In this document: positions 1-7,333 of the stretch, piece after piece
How positions within the stretch are numbered: position 1 is the stretch's first letter
Layout of the letters: every line of letters starts with the position of its first letter
NCBI GenBank assembly: GCA_003221805.1
Contig: QHUA01000137.1
Span: 15,090-54,887 of the forward strand
DNA: 39,798 nt
Direction: 5' to 3'
DNA from: Gemmatimonadota bacterium
Lineage (GTDB): Bacteria; Gemmatimonadota; Gemmatimonadetes; Gemmatimonadales; Gemmatimonadaceae
Translations under genes and position numbers: made by a program
The notes under the pieces: generated by a model
Database searches by the model: none
Seen by the model: the letters and a program-made list of their open reading frames with translations, nothing else
What the model was told of the DNA's origin: nothing

Positions 1-434
1 TCGATGTCGGGGCCCGTGCCGCCACTACCACATTCGTTGAACGTGGTATCGGCGACGTACTTATCACCTGGGAGAACGAAGCCCTGCTCGCGGTGAAGGA
101 GCTGGGACAAGCCAGGGTAGAGATCGTTTCCCCGTCGGTAAGCATCGTCGCCGAGCCGCCGGTTGCCGTCGTCGACAAGGTGGCGAAGAAGCATGGAACA
201 GAGTCCGTAGCGCGAGCTTATCTAGAATTTCTTTACACTGATCGCAGCCAGGAGATCGCTGCCCGCAACTTTTATCGACCCCGTTCGCGGCAGGTTGAAA
301 AAAAGTACACGAGACAATTTCCGACCATCCCGCTATTCACGGTCGGTAACGTTTTTGGCGGATGGTCGAAGGCGCAAGCCAGGCATTTCGCCGACGGCGG
401 GATCTTCGACCAAATCTTCCAGCCAGGCCGCTGA
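1..434 (+). CDS. sbp: Sulfate/thiosulfate ABC transporter substrate-binding protein, C-terminal part (truncated by window edge)
   Basis: Periplasmic binding protein that captures sulfate or thiosulfate for the CysTWA importer. Only the last 143 residues are present; the reading frame is open from base 3 and ends with TGA at 432-434. The fragment has family-typical blocks: TTTFVERGIGDVLITWENEA, then a stretch around VSPSVSIVAEPPVAVVD, and the C-terminal lobe with AYLEFLYTDRSQEIAARNFYRP, as in Sbp/CysP. It is followed after 2 nt by cysT, so it is the first visible gene of a sulfate-uptake operon. Sulfate and thiosulfate binders cannot be told apart from this half. The start lies outside the window. 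Confidence 0.93.
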   Translation, partial: DVGARAATTTFVERGIGDVLITWENEALLAVKELGQARVEIVSPSVSIVAEPPVAVVDKVAKKHGTESVARAYLEFLYTDRSQEIAARNFYRPRSRQVEKKYTRQFPTIPLFTVGNVFGGWSKAQARHFADGGIFDQIFQPGR

Positions 435-436
435 CT

Positions 437-1312
437 ATGGCGATTGCGCTGCCTATGAATGTGGCGGTGGGAGCTAATAGGACGCGAGCGAGGTACATGC
501 CGCATCGCGTGTTACCAGGGTTCAGGCTCACACTGGGCTTCACAGTTTTGTATCTCGGATTGTTCGTCCTAATTCCGCTGTCGACGATCTTCGTCAAAGC
601 AGGCGGGCTTGGCTGGGACGGGTTCTGGACCACAGTGACAGCGCCGCGCGTGATGGCGGCGTATCGGCTCAGTTTTCTTAGTGCATTCTACGCCGCGCTT
701 GCGAACACAATGTTTGGGTTCCTCGTTGCCTGGGTCCTGGTGAGGTATAGCTTCCCCGCTCGACGGGTGGCGGATGCAATCGTAGACCTGCCCTTCGCCC
801 TCCCGACAGCAGTAGCGGGGATCGCGTTTACCACATTGTATGCTCAGAACGGGTGGCTTGGTTCACAGTTGATTCCGTTTGGTGTAAGGGTCGCCTACAC
901 CAAGTTGGGCATTGTGGCGGTGCTCACATTCATCGGTCTGCCATTCGTCGTGCGAACGGTTCAACCAGTCCTCGAAAATCTCGAGTCCGAGATGGAAGAA
1001 GTTGCCTGCAGCCTCGGTGCCGGTCGCTGGGCGGCGTTCACTCGAGTGCTGCTGCCCCCAACCTGGCCAGCGCTGCTCACTGGCTTCACTCTCGCATTCG
1101 CTCGCGCGATCGGTGAGTACGGGTCTGTGCTGTTTATAGCGGGCAACATGCCGATGCGCACCGAGATCGCCCCGTTATTGGTGATGGCGAAGCTCGATCA
1201 GTTCGACTATCAGGGAGCGGCGGCGATTTCAGCTGGCATGCTCATCGTGTCATTCGCCTTACTGCTGGCGATCAACGCCCTGCAGGGCATTGGCCGAAGA
1301 CACGCACGATGA
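437..1312 (+). CDS. cysT: Sulfate ABC transporter permease CysT
   Basis: Inner-membrane permease subunit of the sulfate/thiosulfate importer. With the ATG at 437 it is 291 aa, close to the usual 275-290. The segment VLPGFRLTLGFTVLYLGLF is the first membrane helix. DLPFALPTAVAGIAFTTLYA and IGLPFVVRTVQPVLENLE are near-diagnostic CysT blocks. The EAA loop that contacts the ATPase is near GAGRWAAFTRVLLP, followed by RAIGEYGSVLFIAGNMP. An in-frame ATG at 497 (MPHRVLPGF) would give a length closer to the E. coli protein and is a real alternative; neither start has a strong Shine-Dalgarno. The stop overlaps the cysW ATG (ATGA), indicating translational coupling. Confidence 0.95.
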   Translation: MAIALPMNVAVGANRTRARYMPHRVLPGFRLTLGFTVLYLGLFVLIPLSTIFVKAGGLGWDGFWTTVTAPRVMAAYRLSFLSAFYAALANTMFGFLVAWVLVRYSFPARRVADAIVDLPFALPTAVAGIAFTTLYAQNGWLGSQLIPFGVRVAYTKLGIVAVLTFIGLPFVVRTVQPVLENLESEMEEVACSLGAGRWAAFTRVLLPPTWPALLTGFTLAFARAIGEYGSVLFIAGNMPMRTEIAPLLVMAKLDQFDYQGAAAISAGMLIVSFALLLAINALQGIGRRHAR

Positions 1313-2203
1313 GTGGCGTAATCAGCGCAGTCGGGACCAGGGCCCGATCAGAAGAAACGGTTCCCGTCGAGCCCTCCATCCCACTTAGACGCACGACATC
1401 TGGTGCAGCCTCGGCTGCGATTACTGAACCAAGAGCAATCCGTGCAGGCCTTATCGGAATCGCTGTCTTATTTCTCGGTTTGTTCGTCGTACTTCCACTA
1501 GTGGTGGTGTTCGTTGGAGCATTGCGCACGGGATTCCGCATTTACTTGTCGTCGCTTCGGGACCCGGATGCGCTCTCCGCACTCCGCCTCTCTATGGGTG
1601 TCGCGCTGATCGTCGTCCCGTTGAATCTCGTATTAGGCGTCGCCGCCGCGTGTTGCGGTCTCTCCGGTGATCGCGGGGATGGCCTTCATGCTTCTCTTCG
1701 GCGCCCAAGGCTGGTTTGGCTCATGGCTCGCTGCACATGATATCAGAATTGCGTTCGCGGCCCCGGGGATCGTACTAGCCACAATCTTCGTGACTCTTCC
1801 GTTCATCGCGCGGGAGCTCATTCCTCTGATGCAGGAACAAGGGAATGAACAAGAGGAGACAGCGCTGGTGCTCGGTGCAAGCGGATGGCAGACCTTTGTT
1901 CGCGTCACGTTGCCGAACATTAAATGGGGCCTGCTTTACGGCGTGATTCTCTGCAACGCGCGCGCGATAGGCGAGTTTGGCGCTGTGTCAGTGATCTCAG
2001 GGCATGTCCGTGGCGTAACCAATACGCTCCCGCTGCACGTTGAGGCTCTATACAACGAGTATAACTCCGCGGCCGCGTTTGCCGTGGCTTCGCTGCTCTC
2101 GTTGCTCGCGGTGTTGACACTCGTGTTGCAGAAGATCGTCGAGCTACATCAGTCTGGCGAGCGAAGGTCGCGGAAAGAAGCCGTTGACGGCGGTCAGTCA
2201 TGA
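1309..2203 (+). pseudogene. cysW: Sulfate ABC transporter permease CysW, frameshifted by an internal deletion of about 62 nt
   Basis: Second permease of the sulfate importer, in two reading frames. The 5' part, from ATG 1309 (overlapping cysT), reads in frame through LRDPDALSALRLS and [13 protein letters not shown] to about 1650. The homology then continues in another frame from 1655 ([20 protein letters not shown]) through the EAA region [19 protein letters not shown] and [16 protein letters not shown] to TGA at 2201-2203. Compared with E. coli CysW, the family segment between these points (about 22 residues: the cytoplasmic loop with the F-P-G-R motif and start of the next helix) is replaced by four bases, TGTT at 1651-1654. 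That fits a 62-nt deletion that also shifts the frame. The rest is well conserved, so the lesion is either recent or a sequencing/assembly artefact. The cysA ATG overlaps the stop. Confidence 0.88.
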
Positions 2204-3261
2204 GCATCGAAGTACGGAACGTGAGAAAAACATTCGGCGACCAAGTCGCGCTTCAAGACTTAAGCATTGCCGCGCCGACGGGAAAGCTAGTCGCGCTGCT
2301 CGGTCCATCTGGGTCGGGCAAAACGACGTTGTTACGCATCATTGCTGGCCTGGATTTTCCCGATTCGGGTACGGTCCACTTGCACGGAGACGATGCTACC
2401 GGTCGTAGGGCGCGTGATCGTGGGGTCGGGTTCGTCTTCCAGCATTACGCGCTCTTTCGGCATATGACTGTTTTCGAGAACGTAGCGTTCGGACTACGCG
2501 TGCGTCCACGACGCGAGCGCCCGAGCAGCGGTCAGATTCGTGCGACAGTCGAAGAGCTACTCGATCTCGTGCAGCTCGGATGGCTGCGTGATCGCTACCC
2601 TTCGCAGCTCTCTGGCGGTCAGCGCCAGCGTATCGCTCTGGCTCGCGCACTTGCGGTGAAACCCCGGGTTCTTCTTCTCGACGAGCCGTTCGGTGCGCTG
2701 GATGCGATGGTGCGAAAGGATCTGCGGCGGTGGCTCCGGGAGTTACAAGACCAGCTTCAGGTGACAACGGTTCTCGTGACGCACGATCGGGAGGAGGCGC
2801 TGGAGGTTGCGGACGCAATCGTAGTTATGAACAACGGTCGGGTCGAGCAGGAGGGAAGTCCGGACCACCTGTATGCGAATCCTGGAACGCCTTTTGTGTA
2901 CAGGTTCCTCGGCGGCGTCAATCTGTTTCACGGACGTCTTCGGAATGGCGAGGTCGACATCGGTGGCGCCACAATCAAAGCGCCAGAGCTGGCGGAGGCT
3001 GAAGATCAATGGGCGCTTGCTATAGTTCGGAGCTATGACTTCGACGTTACGCGTGTGGCGAACCGCGGGCTGGAGATGCCGGCAATAGTCCGCCATGTCC
3101 GCACAGTCGGGCACGTGGTGCGAGTGGAGCTCTCCGAACTGAGTGGGAAGGTGATAGAGGCGGAGCTGCCCGCGGCGAGGTTTGGAGAGCTCGCACTCGG
3201 GAAAGGAGATTCGGTGTTTGTGGTTCCGCGGCTCGCGCGAGTTTTTCCTCAGGGTGCGTGA
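2200..3261 (+). CDS. cysA: Sulfate/thiosulfate ABC transporter ATP-binding protein CysA
   Basis: ATPase that powers sulfate/thiosulfate import; 353 aa, normal for the family. Walker A GPSGSGKT at residues 35-42, Q-loop Gln81 in FQHYALF, ABC signature LSGGQ at 137-141, Walker B VLLLDE at 157-162, D-loop GALD, and H-loop His195 in VTHDREEA are all intact. The C-terminal third (about 240-350) is the regulatory TOBE-like region found in CysA. It overlaps the cysW stop by 4 nt (ATGA) and is the last gene of the operon; the next gene is convergent and only 12 nt away, with no hairpin between them. The family contains other importers (molybdate, iron), but the CysT/CysW/Sbp neighbours fix sulfate as the substrate class. 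Confidence 0.96.
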   Translation: MSIEVRNVRKTFGDQVALQDLSIAAPTGKLVALLGPSGSGKTTLLRIIAGLDFPDSGTVHLHGDDATGRRARDRGVGFVFQHYALFRHMTVFENVAFGLRVRPRRERPSSGQIRATVEELLDLVQLGWLRDRYPSQLSGGQRQRIALARALAVKPRVLLLDEPFGALDAMVRKDLRRWLRELQDQLQVTTVLVTHDREEALEVADAIVVMNNGRVEQEGSPDHLYANPGTPFVYRFLGGVNLFHGRLRNGEVDIGGATIKAPELAEAEDQWALAIVRSYDFDVTRVANRGLEMPAIVRHVRTVGHVVRVELSELSGKVIEAELPAARFGELALGKGDSVFVVPRLARVFPQGA

Positions 3262-3273
3262 GGGAACGAGTGG

Positions 3274-4047
3274 CTAGCCCTTCTTCGCGAACGCGCTCAA
3301 CAACTCGATCGGTAACGGCAGAAACGTGGTCGTGTTGTGTTCGCTCGCAATCTCGCTCATGGTCTGCAGATAGCGCAATTGCAGCGCGATCGGCTCTTTC
3401 GCGATCATCGCTGCCGCTTGAACCATCTTTTCAGCGGCCTCAAATTCGCCTTCAGCGTTGACGACCTTCGCGCGACGTTCGCGCTCCGCTTCGGCTTGCT
3501 TGGCCATCGCGCGTTTCATGCTGTCGGGCAGCGAAACATCCTTGACCTCGACGGCTGTGACCTTGATGCCCCACGGCTCGGTCTGCCGATCAATGATCTC
3601 CTGCAACTTCTTGTTGATCACGTCGCGTTGTGACAGCAGATCGTCGAGCGACGCTTGGCCCAGCACGCTGCGCAGCGTCGTTTGCGCGATGAGCGACGTC
3701 GCCTTCAAGAAATCCTCCACTTTCACCACGGCGTCCGTCGGACTGATGATGCGAAAATAGACGACCGCATCCACGGTGGCCGGCACGTTGTCTCGGGTCA
3801 TGATTTCCTGCTGCGCCACACCGATGGTGACAATGCGCAGGTCCATTCTCACCATCCTATCCACGAGGGGGATGAGAAAGATGACGCCTGGCCCTTTCGC
3901 GTCGAGAAGCTTCCCGAGGCGGAAGATCACGCCGCGCTCGTATTCACGCAGAATTCGGACGGCCAGCGGCAACACAAAGACGGCCAATACCAGCAGAATC
4001 ACCGCGGCCGGACCAAGGCTTATCGCCGCATCGACAAGGGCTCTCAT
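3274..4047 (-). CDS. Slipin, SPFH/stomatin-family membrane protein, partner of NfeD
   Basis: Stomatin-like scaffold protein thought to form oligomers in membrane microdomains; 257 aa. One N-terminal hydrophobic segment (about residues 9-32), then the SPFH domain starting at REYERGVIFRLGKL with the slipin pattern GPGVIFLIPLVDRMVRMDLR, then a charged helical segment rich in Ala and Glu (KQAEAERERRAKVVNAEGEFE), typical of the flotillin/stomatin coiled coil. It lies 12 nt downstream of the NfeD protease gene on the same strand; this pair is a widely conserved operon, and the partner protease in Pyrococcus cleaves the slipin's hydrophobic C-terminus. This protein ends soon after the coiled coil (PIELLSAFAKKG), so such a site is only a possibility here. 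Confidence 0.9.
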   Translation of the reverse strand: MRALVDAAISLGPAAVILLVLAVFVLPLAVRILREYERGVIFRLGKLLDAKGPGVIFLIPLVDRMVRMDLRIVTIGVAQQEIMTRDNVPATVDAVVYFRIISPTDAVVKVEDFLKATSLIAQTTLRSVLGQASLDDLLSQRDVINKKLQEIIDRQTEPWGIKVTAVEVKDVSLPDSMKRAMAKQAEAERERRAKVVNAEGEFEAAEKMVQAAAMIAKEPIALQLRYLQTMSEIASEHNTTTFLPLPIELLSAFAKKG

Positions 4048-4059
4048 GATCTCACCGTT

Positions 4060-5340
4060 CTAGGTTGTGGGTTTGACGTTCAGCGTTAGCCCGTTGATGC
4101 CGGTCACTTCCACCCGTTCGCCGGATTCGATGGGTCTCTCACTCACGGCATTCCAGCGTTCGCCTTCCATCAACACCTCGCCGCCTCGAGAATCGGTCGG
4201 CGAGAGCACGATCACCCGCTTGCCGATCATCGTTTCCGTCCCGGCGCGAACCGGTTTGAATTGTGCGCGAATCCCGCTGGCCACCATAAAGATGAAGAAC
4301 GCCGCCGTGATAACTGTCGCCGGGATGATCCAGGCTAGAGACAACGCGAAGCCCGGCGCGGCGTTGTTGAACAGCATCAGCGCGCCGAGGAAAAACGACG
4401 CGACGCCCCCCACGGTCAACACCCCGTGCGTTGGCGCGAACACATCGATGACGAAAAGCGCGATAGCGAGGCCGATCAGCGCCAGCCCGGCGACGTTCAC
4501 CGGCAGCGTCGCCGACATGAACAGCAACAGGATCACCGCGATGGCGCCGATCACGCCTGGCAAGATCGCACCGGGGCTGCTCAATTCGCCGATGATGCCG
4601 TACATGGCGATGAGCAGGAGCAGGAACATCACCTCGGGCCGCCAGATCAGTTGAAACACGCGCTCGCCCGCGGTCATCGGGATCTCCACGATTTTCGCGT
4701 TGGCAGTCTGGAGTGTCCTGCCGCCGGCGGTGCGCCCGTCGAGTTGCTTCAGCAAGTCCGGGACGTCGTCCGCGATGAGATCGATGACATTCGCCTTGAG
4801 GGCCTTTTGGGCCGTGGTCGCGACGCTTTGTAGCACAGCGGATTTCGCCCACTCGACATTGCGATGACGCTTATCCGCGATGGATTCGATGAAGCTGGAG
4901 GTGTAGTTCTCCATCTTCTTTCTCATCACATCGTTGGTGCTATCCGCCCCGCCACCAATACCAAATGCAACCGGATGCGCCGCGCCGATGACCGTATTCG
5001 GCGCCATTGCAGCTATATCCGCCGCCAAGGTGATGAAAACGCCGGCGCTGCCCGCGCTCGCTCCTGACGGCGACACATAGACGACCACGGCCACTTTCGA
5101 GGCGTAGAACGTCTGGACGATATCCTTCGTGGATTCGAGTAGCCCACCGGGCGTATCGAGTTCGATGATGAGGCACTGATCGTGCTGCTCCGCCGCCGCA
5201 TCGATCGCGCGGGCCACGTAATTTGCCGTGGCCGGGCCAATTGCGCCGTTGATCCTGATCAGCCCGACTTGTGCGGGTTCAGGCGCCGTCGTGCCGACGA
5301 CCGTTCCGGCGATCACGAAAGGAATCCACGGCTTCAGCAT
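4060..5340 (-). CDS. nfeD: NfeD-family membrane-bound serine protease (long form, ClpP-like domain)
   Basis: Membrane protease of the long NfeD class; 426 aa. Domain order: signal peptide (1 to about 20), ClpP/crotonase-like protease domain (about 25-215), four or five membrane segments (about 230-355), and a C-terminal OB-fold NfeD domain (about 365-426, from TMIGKRVIVLSP). The nucleophile is most likely Ser98 in PSGASAGSAG, by comparison with the archaeal 1510-N protease; the catalytic Lys is probably 141 or 142 in MRKKMENY. DTPGG at residues 62-66 is also family-typical. GGAG precedes the ATG by about 7 nt. It forms a two-gene operon with the slipin downstream. The role, membrane quality control or slipin processing, is known only from a few homologues. 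Confidence 0.92.
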   Translation of the reverse strand: MLKPWIPFVIAGTVVGTTAPEPAQVGLIRINGAIGPATANYVARAIDAAAEQHDQCLIIELDTPGGLLESTKDIVQTFYASKVAVVVYVSPSGASAGSAGVFITLAADIAAMAPNTVIGAAHPVAFGIGGGADSTNDVMRKKMENYTSSFIESIADKRHRNVEWAKSAVLQSVATTAQKALKANVIDLIADDVPDLLKQLDGRTAGGRTLQTANAKIVEIPMTAGERVFQLIWRPEVMFLLLLIAMYGIIGELSSPGAILPGVIGAIAVILLLFMSATLPVNVAGLALIGLAIALFVIDVFAPTHGVLTVGGVASFFLGALMLFNNAAPGFALSLAWIIPATVITAAFFIFMVASGIRAQFKPVRAGTETMIGKRVIVLSPTDSRGGEVLMEGERWNAVSERPIESGERVEVTGINGLTLNVKPTT

Positions 5341-5470
5341 CCCCGGCTCCAGTTCAGGGCACTCGATGGCGCGGCCGGTGCTGACGACCGGCGCTCACCG
5401 GCGCGGGGGTGAATTAACAATGCAGCATGCCAGCACCGCCATCAATAGCGCGCCAGCGGGTGATCAAGGG

Positions 5471-5499
5471 GCTGGGGTTCGAGTCCCTTCTCGGGAGTT
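5471..5499 (+). other. tRNA 3'-end-like sequence (T-loop and acceptor-like strand), possible integration-site remnant
   Basis: Contains a canonical-looking T-loop, GGGGTTCGAGTCCC, followed by a seven-base acceptor-like strand CTCGGGA. The T-stem has only three G-C pairs and one G-T. No matching 5' acceptor strand, D-arm or anticodon arm is visible upstream in 5341-5470, so this is not an intact tRNA gene. A rho-independent hairpin with its T-run on the same strand follows about 35 nt later, as expected for a tRNA 3' end. It could be an attachment-site remnant, a damaged tRNA or chance. Confidence 0.3.
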
Positions 5500-5534
5500 G
5501 TAACAAGGCTCGCCGGGACATTTCGCCTAAGCGA

Positions 5535-5570
5535 CAGGCGCTTCGGGAACGAAGCGCCTGTTTTGTTTGT
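5535..5570 (+). terminator. Rho-independent terminator (plus strand)
   Basis: A perfect 10-bp stem, CAGGCGCTTC paired with GAAGCGCCTG, with a six-base loop GGGAAC, followed by TTTTGTTTGT on the plus strand. The T-run orientation fits a plus-strand transcript, yet the only plus-strand candidate upstream is the tRNA-like sequence at 5471-5499. The flanking protein genes are both on the minus strand. Its mirror side lacks a T-run, so it is a poor terminator for the lipoprotein gene ending at 5628. Confidence 0.8.
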
Positions 5571-5627
5571 CAGCTTGAGCGTTGGTGGAGAGCCGAGGCG
5601 ACCATGCGGCTCTCCATTTCCGGCACG

Positions 5628-6215
5628 TCACGAGATTCTTCGGAACAGCGTCGAGCCGCTGACGGGTTCGTTGAAGTTCGCCACCCCCGGCACCACGAGA
5701 TTAACGCCCTCGACAGTGCCACCGGGAAAGGCGGAGCCCGGCAGACGGCATTCGATGTCCATTATTCCTTCGAGCACGATCGTCGTGCCAGTCGGCGTAA
5801 GCTGCACGCGGAGTTCTGCCTTCCCCCCGACACCATTGAACGTCGTTGGGAAGAGTGGCGACGGGCCGTATGATTGGAAGCTGAGTAACTCAGTGACAGT
5901 CCAGGCGCCGGACCCAATGACGGTTCCCTGGGCGTTCGTGTGCGTGAATGTGCCACCGCCGCTCGCGGATTTCGGATGAAGGCCGAGCGGCCCTGTCCCT
6001 GTGAGGCGAACGCGGTCGCCATTGGACGCCTCCGTAACAGTGTTGTTGACGTGCCAGGTATAAGTCGAGGATTGATTCTCGTCGACCGCGCCGAACGCCG
6101 GGACTCCAGGCGAAAGCGTCCGATCCGAAGGAGACGCGATTCGATCTGCGCTGCAGCCTACAGTGGCGGATACGAGCACGGCGAGCGCTGCGGCGGAAAT
6201 GCTGGAGACTTTCAT
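5628..6215 (-). CDS. Predicted secreted lipoprotein of unknown function
   Basis: 195 aa from the ATG at 6215, chosen because AGGAGGT sits 6 nt upstream; a longer frame to 6302 has no such signal. The N-terminus is a signal peptide ending around VSATVGC, with Cys21 as a weak lipobox (the -3 residue is Thr rather than Leu). The mature part has short alternating hydrophobic and polar stretches that suggest an all-beta fold, for example STYTWHVNNTVTEASNGDRV and ELRVQLTPTGTTIVLEG. No catalytic motif and no family are recognised. A 15-bp palindrome lies just upstream of the ribosome-binding site. It stands alone between the NfeD/slipin pair and the YceI gene. Confidence 0.72.
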   Translation of the reverse strand: MKVSSISAAALAVLVSATVGCSADRIASPSDRTLSPGVPAFGAVDENQSSTYTWHVNNTVTEASNGDRVRLTGTGPLGLHPKSASGGGTFTHTNAQGTVIGSGAWTVTELLSFQSYGPSPLFPTTFNGVGGKAELRVQLTPTGTTIVLEGIMDIECRLPGSAFPGGTVEGVNLVVPGVANFNEPVSGSTLFRRIS

Positions 6216-6229
6216 GGACGGACCTCCTG

Positions 6230-6244
6230 CTCGAGATTCTCGAG
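6230..6244. promoter_or_regulatory. Perfect palindrome in the leader of the lipoprotein gene
   Basis: CTCGAGATTCTCGAG has 7-bp complementary arms around one central base. It lies immediately upstream of the AGGAGG of the lipoprotein gene (minus-strand start 6215). Further upstream on the minus strand a TTGTCA (6292-6297) and GATAGC (6268-6273) with 18-nt spacing could be a weak promoter. The palindrome may be an operator or a small leader hairpin; no regulator can be assigned. Confidence 0.3.
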
Positions 6245-6388
6245 TCACATCGGGAAAACTGCTGCGTGCTATCCTCAGTGGGATTGCGCAGTGACAACGC
6301 ATCCATACAGTCGCCGAGTCTATTGGCGCACTGGCGCCAGCCCCCTAGTTCGCCAATACCTGCTGAGCTGTCAATAGCGAGATGTGAC

Positions 6389-6425
6389 AACGGCCACTCC
6401 GTTTGCCAGGAGTGGCCGTTTTCGT
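6389..6425. terminator. Intergenic hairpin, probable terminator
   Basis: A 12-bp perfect stem, AACGGCCACTCC with GGAGTGGCCGTT, and an eight-base loop, followed on the plus strand by a short run TTTCGTTCG. It lies 26 nt beyond the stop of the minus-strand YceI gene. The better T-run is on the plus strand, so it is a hairpin likely to stop read-through; the preferred direction is unclear. Confidence 0.65.
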
Positions 6426-6450
6426 TCGTGGTGTCTGCCTAGGCGGTCCT

Positions 6451-7176
6451 CTATGGCTCCCGAACGAAATTGAAATTGATCTCGAGGCGGTTGAAATTGA
6501 TCTCGAGGCGAATGGTATCGGCGACGCTCAGCAGGACCGGCACACGTGGCTGCTCCATCTGGATGTCGTCAAAAGTAAAAGCGGTGGATGCAGAGCCCTT
6601 GACCTGACCGTCCTTGAACTGAGCAGATCCCTTCCAGGTGGTCGGCCGCGTCACGCCGCGGACGGTGAGGTCAGCCGTCATTTCGATCGTGCGGGATCCG
6701 GTCGTCGGGAGCGGAAGCGAAACCCCGCGCGCTTCTGTCGGAACGAGCGTGATCACCGGATAGTCGTCGGCCTCGAGCAAGCGTCCACGTACAAACCCGT
6801 CGCGACGATTCTGGTCGCTCACGAATGTCGACGCGTCCACGGTAAACTTCGACGCTTCGCGAATCACCTTCCCATTGGAGTCGAAAGAGATTGCGCCGGT
6901 CAGACTCTTTGTCTCACCGACTGCATCATTCGGGAAGTGATGTCCCACGAGCCTCTCGCGGACCCTGTAGCGGGCGGCGTTCCCCGTCGATGCCAGTACC
7001 AGCCGAAGGGCTGTGCCCTTTGCTGTCGGCAGCGCCGCGTTTTTTTGGCCGACGACTTTTGTGTTGATGCGTGAGCTCGCGTAAGCGGTTTCCGGCTCGC
7101 CGCGTGACCGCGCAAATATTGGTACCGCGACGAGAGCGACCAGGCTGGCGCAGCTCAAGAGTTCTTTACCTCTCAT
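6451..7176 (-). CDS. YceI-like periplasmic protein
   Basis: 241 aa. An N-terminal signal peptide (about 1-22, ending near VAVPIFARS) precedes a YceI-type lipocalin-like beta barrel. Family blocks are visible: a segment like TGAISFDSNGKVI, then FTVDASTFVSDQNRRDGFV, RLLEADDYPVITLVPT, DLTVRGVTRPTTW and a C-terminal strand. YceI proteins bind amphiphilic ligands such as isoprenoids in the periplasm; the ligand here cannot be read from sequence. The C-terminus carries a duplicated heptapeptide, RLEINFN twice, encoded by a 21-bp tandem repeat at 6470-6511. A GAGG lies about 9 nt before the ATG. It is apparently monocistronic. Confidence 0.85.
   Translation of the reverse strand: MRGKELLSCASLVALVAVPIFARSRGEPETAYASSRINTKVVGQKNAALPTAKGTALRLVLASTGNAARYRVRERLVGHHFPNDAVGETKSLTGAISFDSNGKVIREASKFTVDASTFVSDQNRRDGFVRGRLLEADDYPVITLVPTEARGVSLPLPTTGSRTIEMTADLTVRGVTRPTTWKGSAQFKDGQVKGSASTAFTFDDIQMEQPRVPVLLSVADTIRLEINFNRLEINFNFVREP
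6470..6511. repeat. 21-bp tandem duplication inside the YceI gene
   Basis: Two adjacent 21-nt units beginning TTGAAATTGATCTCGAGGCG, identical except for the last base. Being a multiple of three, the repeat adds seven residues (RLEINFN) to the last beta strand without breaking the frame. It looks like a recent slippage or duplication event. Confidence 0.95.
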
Positions 7177-7333
7177 TGATGGGCCTCGTTTTCAAGGAGT
7201 TCGGGCGATCGCGTTGTCGGACCGCGATCAGTTCGCGCGTGCAACCATACTCCGTAGGATACCGGCAAGTGTCGCAGTTACCGCCGCGTTGTTCCCAATT
7301 GCACTTTTGGAGTTACGAACCGCGGTGGCGCAG

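Noticed and set aside
4139-4852. 237-codon minus-strand frame inside nfeD
   Set aside because: Out of frame within a well-supported gene; Arg/Gly-rich translation without motifs.
5341-5500. Complete tRNA gene
   Set aside because: Only the T-loop and acceptor-like 3' strand are visible; no D-arm, anticodon arm or matching 5' acceptor strand, and a weak T-stem.
7207-7229. 7-bp inverted repeat GATCGCG/CGCGATC upstream of the YceI gene
   Set aside because: Too short and of a composition common in GC-rich DNA to claim as an operator.
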